Assembly: GCF_000188695.1 (NCBI RefSeq)
Contig: NW_004754932.1
Span: forward strand, 624,694-634,693
DNA from: Salpingoeca rosetta
Lineage: Eukaryota; Opisthokonta; Choanoflagellata; Craspedida; Salpingoecidae
DNA: 10,000 nt
Reading direction: 5' to 3'
How positions within the stretch are numbered: the first letter of the stretch is position 1; the number at the start of each line of letters is the position of its first letter. A program made the position numbers and the translations under genes. A model generated the notes under the pieces. It was not told the DNA's origin. It saw only the letters and a program-made list of their open reading frames with translations, and ran no database searches. Positions 8,301-10,000 of the stretch are shown one piece after another.

Positions 8301-10000
8301 CGAGCACGGCGCTTGCGGCGGGATCAGAGGCTGGGGACAGCAGCCACGTGCGCGGCAGCAGCTGCAGCCAGATGGCCTCAAGGTGCTCCTCCACAAACAG
8401 GTAGCAGCAGCTTGCCATGTCGTGCAGGCACTTGGCCGTGGCCTCCACGCCAGGAGCCGTGTGTTGGATGCTGGCGGGGATGCTGCCGGCGGTGCTGCCA
8501 TGTGAGGTCGTGGTAGCTGCTGCTGTAGGCGCCTGTGTTAGTTGCTGTGGTGCATGAAGCGCGGTGACGAGGGACTTTGCGACGCTGGCAGCCCACTTGG
8601 TCACCACGCGGTCGTGCACGGCATCAAACGTCTCCATGTACACGCGGTGCTCGGCAAACACCCGAAACAGCGCACCGATGGTGGCGGCGGTGGCTGCAGC
8701 GGAGCGCGTCTGCGCGGCCATGAGGATGGCCACAAACTCACGCATCACGTTGTAGGCCATCACCTCCTCCACCGTCCCGCGCGGGTTCTTGTTGATCTTC
8801 TGCTGCGTTGCCCCGGTGGCGCTGGTGGATGCCATACCACCGCTGTTCGTGCTTGCCGGGGTCGACGTTGGCTTGGCAGTGCTGCTGGTATCGTCGCCAT
8901 CACTCAGCGGCGCAATGATGCTGCGCACACGGCGGGCAATCACCGTCATGAGCGTGACCATGCCGTGCAGGGCTGCGCCGGCCATCACATCTCCCTCTGC
9001 TTCTGATGTTGCCAGCAGCTGCCGAAGCGTGTCGAAGAGCGCACGTGGGTACGTGTCGGCGCGCTGGCCAAGCTTTGGCCGCTTGGTGTGCGGTGTCCCC
9101 GACGTCGACGCAGCGTTCTTATTCGCAGACGAGGACGAGGAAGATGTCAAAGTACCAGCATCAGTGGCGGCGGAGCCTGTGTTGTTGTTGCTGTTGGTGT
9201 TGTTGCTGCTGTTGTTGTTGTTGGTGGTGGTGGTGGCGGTTGTGGCGGTGGTGCCCCCACCTTTGCCGAGGTCAAATGGAAACGGGTCTTCGCATGCTTG
9301 TGCGAAGAATGGGATGTGTTCACTGGAGAAGAGGTTGAGAGACAGCACCTCCTCGACTGGGGCGCGCACGTGCTCAAACTGCTGGTGCAGCAGCAGGAGG
9401 GTGGGCAGCCACTTCTGGCACAGCATGGTGAAGTTTTTGCGCGCGTTCATGTGCTGCTTGTGCTGGCCCGCGTACACGGACAAGCAAGGGGAGACAATGT
9501 GCTCCACTGTCAGGGCAAGCGTATGTCCAATGTCGCGGGCTTGCTGTAGTTGCTGGTGCTGTTGCTGGCAGAGCATGGCGCACGTCTGCAAGAAGACGCC
9601 CAGGCACTTGTTGAGGTCCTCTGGCCTGGGCTCTTGAAGCTGTGTGATTTGGGTGAAGCAGCTCCCCACAAGCGCAAGCCACGTCTCCACATCCGCCACT
9701 GCCATGTCCTCAGCCGTCAACCGCTTGCCCACCGTGGTGATGACCTTGAGAGAGAGAGAGAGAGAAGGGGGGGTGGTGTGTGTTTTTGTGTTTTTGTGTG
9801 TGAGAGTGAGAGTGTGAGTATGAGTGAGTGTGTGTGTGTGAGTGTGGGTGAGTGTGTGTGTGTGTGTGTGTGTGTGCAGCACGTTGATCCTTTGCAAGCA
9901 ACACATTCTGCGTGATGGCGCTGTACCTGCAGAAACTGGCGTGGAATGATGAGCGTGGCTGTGTCGGGGTTGGCTTGGACCAAGAGATCCTGGATCAGCT
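1580..10000 (-). CDS. URB2: Urb2/Npa2 family nucleolar ribosome-biogenesis protein (12 exons, 5' incomplete)
   Basis: Urb2/Npa2 proteins are large helical-repeat nucleolar proteins needed for early pre-60S assembly; in yeast Urb2 works with Npa1/Urb1, Dbp6, Nop8 and Rsa3. Exons on the minus strand, in order: 10000-9927 (5' incomplete), 9744-5404, 4709-4644, 4420-4294, 4128-4061, 3928-3725, 3334-3217, 3056-2975, 2812-2758, 2592-2483, 2227-1998 and 1809-1580 with stop TAG. Intron phases are 0,0,0,1,0,0,1,2,0,2,1. All introns are GT..AG and the joined frame has no stop, giving 1900 residues in the window. Evidence for the family is the YAKLRQL motif (about residue 515 of the in-window product) and the C-terminus, with APYLL, a TGMYPLVDMCT segment and the ending LFKRLYDDYKRFHMYRGQF, which resemble the conserved C-terminal Urb2 domain as I recall it. 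Human URB2 is about 1524 residues, so this one is longer, mainly through Ala/Thr/Ser/Asn-rich linkers and basic patches. The N-terminus lies outside the window. The exon structure is my inference from splice borders and phase, not from transcripts. Confidence 0.88.
1949..1997. repeat. CA repeat at the donor side of the last URB2 intron
   Basis: On the sense strand this is (GT)n beginning at the 5' splice site GTGTGTGTG. Intron 1810-1997 also carries a G/C homopolymer run near 1863-1871. Confidence 0.85.
1998..2227 (-). CDS. URB2: URB2 homologue, penultimate exon (76 codons)
   Basis: Acceptor CATGCAG (AG at 2229-2228) and donor CTCG|GTGTGT (GT at 1997-1996). It reads FLYWSSCISQVTVDAHVGVL, then further segments ending KLARSFEDLATSKATL. 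A possible second acceptor (TTTCGCAG) would give an immediate TGA in this phase and is excluded. The ARSFEDLATSK part leads into the conserved C-terminal block of the family. Confidence 0.86.
2411..2470. repeat. CA repeat in intron 2228-2482
   Basis: CA dinucleotide tract with single-base interruptions (cc doublets, one cg) near the donor end of this 255-base intron. Confidence 0.85.
2483..2592 (-). CDS. URB2: URB2 homologue, 36-codon exon
   Basis: Acceptor TACACAG (AG at 2594-2593) and donor GCAAG|GTCAGC (GT at 2482-2481). It reads LVETLDPVVFELLTRQRR and then VVSTQMPSFVGIVARTCA, leaving AG in phase 2 to make Ser with the next exon. Confidence 0.83.
2758..2812 (-). CDS. URB2: URB2 homologue, 18-codon exon
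   Basis: Acceptor CAAACAG (AG at 2814-2813) and donor ATGCAG|GTCAGA (GT at 2757-2756; C at +3 is unusual). After the split Arg it reads HQAAWAYNLPTLFASGMQ and ends in phase 0. A second AG a few bases downstream would change the frame and break the join to the next exon. Confidence 0.78.
2936..2974. repeat. CAGACA-type hexamer and CA repeat in intron 2813-2974
   Basis: Tandem acagac units followed by CA; the sense-strand version (GTGTGTGTGTCTGTGTC) starts exactly at the 5' splice site. Confidence 0.85.
2975..3056 (-). CDS. URB2: URB2 homologue, 27-codon exon
   Basis: Acceptor CTTACAG (AG at 3058-3057) and donor GACAG|GTGTGT (GT at 2974-2973). After the split Asp it reads HRKLSDTLANAILPAIAMV and then SLPSGPD, ending in phase 2. 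The leftover AG completes Arg with the next exon. Confidence 0.82.
3117..3216. repeat. long CA repeat in intron 3057-3216
   Basis: Nearly 100 bases of CA with three ccgac interruptions, ending flush with the 5' splice site on the sense strand, so the donor GT is the first unit of the repeat. Confidence 0.9.
3217..3334 (-). CDS. URB2: URB2 homologue, 39-codon exon
   Basis: Acceptor CGCCAG (AG at 3336-3335) and donor TCTG|GTGTGT (GT at 3216-3215, at the edge of a GT repeat). It reads ASSQELFVCTTPEDTLERHV and then LHTDVICACYRTVVALLRS, ending in phase 1. The last G completes Asp with the next exon. Confidence 0.85.
3335..3724 (-). other. URB2 intron of 390 bases containing a compound triplet repeat
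   Basis: Half of this intron is the (CAA)n/CTTAAA repeat (3498-3694). The acceptor-side part, 3335-3497, is ordinary sequence with a short G run and a (CAGA)n stretch near 3449-3466. No RNA gene or open frame of note is seen. Confidence 0.8.
3498..3694. repeat. (CAA)n with CTTAAA and CA interruptions, then (ACG)n
   Basis: Plus strand: CAA triplets broken twice by short CA runs, then four CTTAAA hexamers spaced by CAA triplets, then a short (ACG)n. On the sense strand of the gene it is (TTG)n with TTTAAG. The same motif pair recurs in intron 4710-5403. Confidence 0.92.
3725..3928 (-). CDS. URB2: URB2 homologue, 68-codon exon
   Basis: Acceptor CATACAG (AG at 3930-3929) and donor GAG|GTATTC (GT at 3724-3723). 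The 204 bases are in phase 0 at both ends and start LPSVLDFVASVLGAAATAVD, with later segments ECALAIHQYRTLI and HTFRHLLRIVE. The amphipathic helical pattern fits the C-terminal Urb2 region. Confidence 0.85.
4061..4128 (-). CDS. URB2: URB2 homologue, 23-codon exon
   Basis: Acceptor ACACAG (AG at 4130-4129) and donor CAGCAG|GTGTGT (GT at 4060-4059). After the split Asp codon it reads KSVSDAALSCITEITPRF and then SEQQ, ending in phase 0. Frame and splice borders agree on both sides. Confidence 0.82.
4217..4290. repeat. CA-rich repeat in intron 4129-4293
   Basis: CA and CAGACA units with single substitutions. The 20-base pure CA stretch (about 4271-4290) abuts the donor GTATGTGTG. Confidence 0.82.
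4294..4420 (-). CDS. URB2: URB2 homologue, 42-codon exon
   Basis: Acceptor GGTGTAG (AG at 4422-4421) and donor CACG|GTATGT (GT at 4293-4292). It begins LTEDALGSLASARRG, runs through SSFERMYAAVVRVALQARH, and ends in phase 1. The last G completes an Asp codon with the AC that opens the next exon. Confidence 0.82.
4421..4643 (-). other. URB2 intron of 223 bases, CA-rich on the sense strand
   Basis: Unlike most introns here, its GT-rich tract (about 4453-4520) is on the plus strand, so the transcript carries CA-type repeat. Donor GTGCGT, acceptor GGTGTAG. Confidence 0.7.
4644..4709 (-). CDS. URB2: URB2 homologue, 22-codon exon
   Basis: Acceptor GCGTAG (AG at 4711-4710) and donor CAG|GTGCGT (GT at 4643-4642). 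The 66 bases encode AFQAFKLYLFTDEESRSPVL and then SQ, phase 0 at both ends, so the exon joins FTQ upstream to LTEDAL downstream without a frame change. It is too short to stand out as an open frame. Confidence 0.8.
4710..5403 (-). other. longest URB2 intron (694 bases), mostly triplet repeat
   Basis: Donor CAG|GTGTTGTTG, acceptor GCGTAG. The first three quarters are (TTG)n/TTTAAG on the sense strand. The rest (4710-4881) has a CA tract, a four-copy hexamer (4812-4835, atcgca) and a pyrimidine-rich stretch before the acceptor. Splicing restores the frame from IFTQ to AFQAFK. Confidence 0.85.
4882..5400. repeat. 519-base (CAA)n repeat with about 13 CTTAAA and several CAG interruptions
   Basis: About 173 triplets. 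All interruptions keep a 3-base register: CTTAAA hexamers at irregular spacing of 2 to over 40 triplets, and CAG variants often next to them. The repeat on the sense strand begins 3 bases after the 5' splice site. It is open in all forward triplet phases and so yields misleading poly-Gln, poly-Asn or poly-Leu frames. Confidence 0.95.
5404..9744 (-). CDS. URB2: URB2 homologue, giant central exon (1447 codons)
   Basis: This is one uninterrupted exon of exactly 1447 codons. It starts after the acceptor CTCAAG (AG at 9746-9745) with VITTVGKRLTAED and ends DVCIAIFTQ at CAG|GTGTTG. It carries the YAKLRQL motif (codons at 8274-8254), which matches the mid-protein Urb2 segment. Low-complexity linkers interrupt helical sequence: a Thr/Asn/Ser tract near 9130-9260, an Ala/Thr/Pro tract near 6860-6960, and Gly/Ala/Ser tracts near 5790-5930. 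Four basic patches fit nuclear/nucleolar targeting: KRPK near 9075-9087; a Lys-rich KGKKTPKKKAKGKK stretch near 7923-7967; RSRKGKHARG plus KGKKR near 7225-7300; and KSTRRKSKG near 5807-5860. The remaining sequence looks like alpha-helical solenoid. An alternative in-frame acceptor a few codons downstream (GGGCAAG) cannot be excluded. Confidence 0.88.
9745..9926 (-). other. URB2 intron of 182 bases with GA and GT tracts
   Basis: Donor CAG|GTACAG, acceptor TCTCAAG. The plus strand has (GA)n at about 9750-9764, a G run, and GT-rich sequence to 9876. On the sense strand the CT run forms the polypyrimidine tract, but the acceptor AAG is a weaker form than CAG. Confidence 0.75.
9927..10000 (-). CDS. 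URB2: URB2 homologue, upstream exon (3' part only)
   Basis: The exon enters from beyond the window edge and ends at CAG|GTACAG (donor GT at 9926-9925). With two leading bases left over it encodes 24 residues, including VQANPDTATLIIPRQFLQ, and ends in phase 0. The next exon also begins in phase 0. The start codon and earlier exons are not in the window. Confidence 0.75.

Overview
The window reads as nuclear DNA of an intron-rich, compact, GC-rich eukaryote. Two genes lie head to tail on the minus strand, 264 bases apart. Both are broken by short spliceosomal introns (132 to 694 bases) that are packed with microsatellites. The standard stop codons are used. A single-celled holozoan such as a choanoflagellate would fit the short introns, the dense gene spacing, the GC-rich coding sequence with polyA/T/S/N linkers and the GPI-type surface protein. 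That placement is inference only, because no marker gene fixes the taxon.

Gene 1 (minus strand, 10000 down to 1580) encodes the C-terminal ~1900 residues of an Urb2/Npa2 (URB2) homologue, a nucleolar factor for early large-subunit ribosome assembly. The start lies beyond base 10000. I could trace 12 exons: a 3' piece of an upstream exon, one very large 4,341-base exon (5404-9744), and ten small exons carrying the conserved C-terminal domain. Every junction has GT..AG borders and every phase matches, so the reading frame is unbroken to the TAG at 1580-1582. The last exon holds the family's C-terminal signature. Two introns (3335-3724 and 4710-5403) contain the same unusual compound repeat of (CAA)n broken by CTTAAA.

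Gene 2 (minus strand, 1315 down to 116) has three exons and encodes a predicted 254-residue secreted protein. It has a signal peptide, 12 cysteines in the mature part, three N-glycosylation sequons and a hydrophobic C-terminus that looks like a GPI-anchor signal. The mature part is a tandem duplication of a ~95-residue cysteine-rich unit. I do not recognise the family. The last exon is short and easy to miss, but the internal repeat supports it independently.

The intergenic stretch 1316-1579 holds the 3' flank of gene 1, a CA/10-mer repeat and a perfect TGACGTCA (CRE-type) palindrome 55 bases upstream of the gene 2 start codon. Bases 1-115 are a CA repeat and the 3' flank of gene 2. There is no sign of bacterial genes, CRISPR, transposons, tRNA or rRNA. 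The long open frames on the plus strand are shadows of the big GC-rich exon or products of the triplet repeat.
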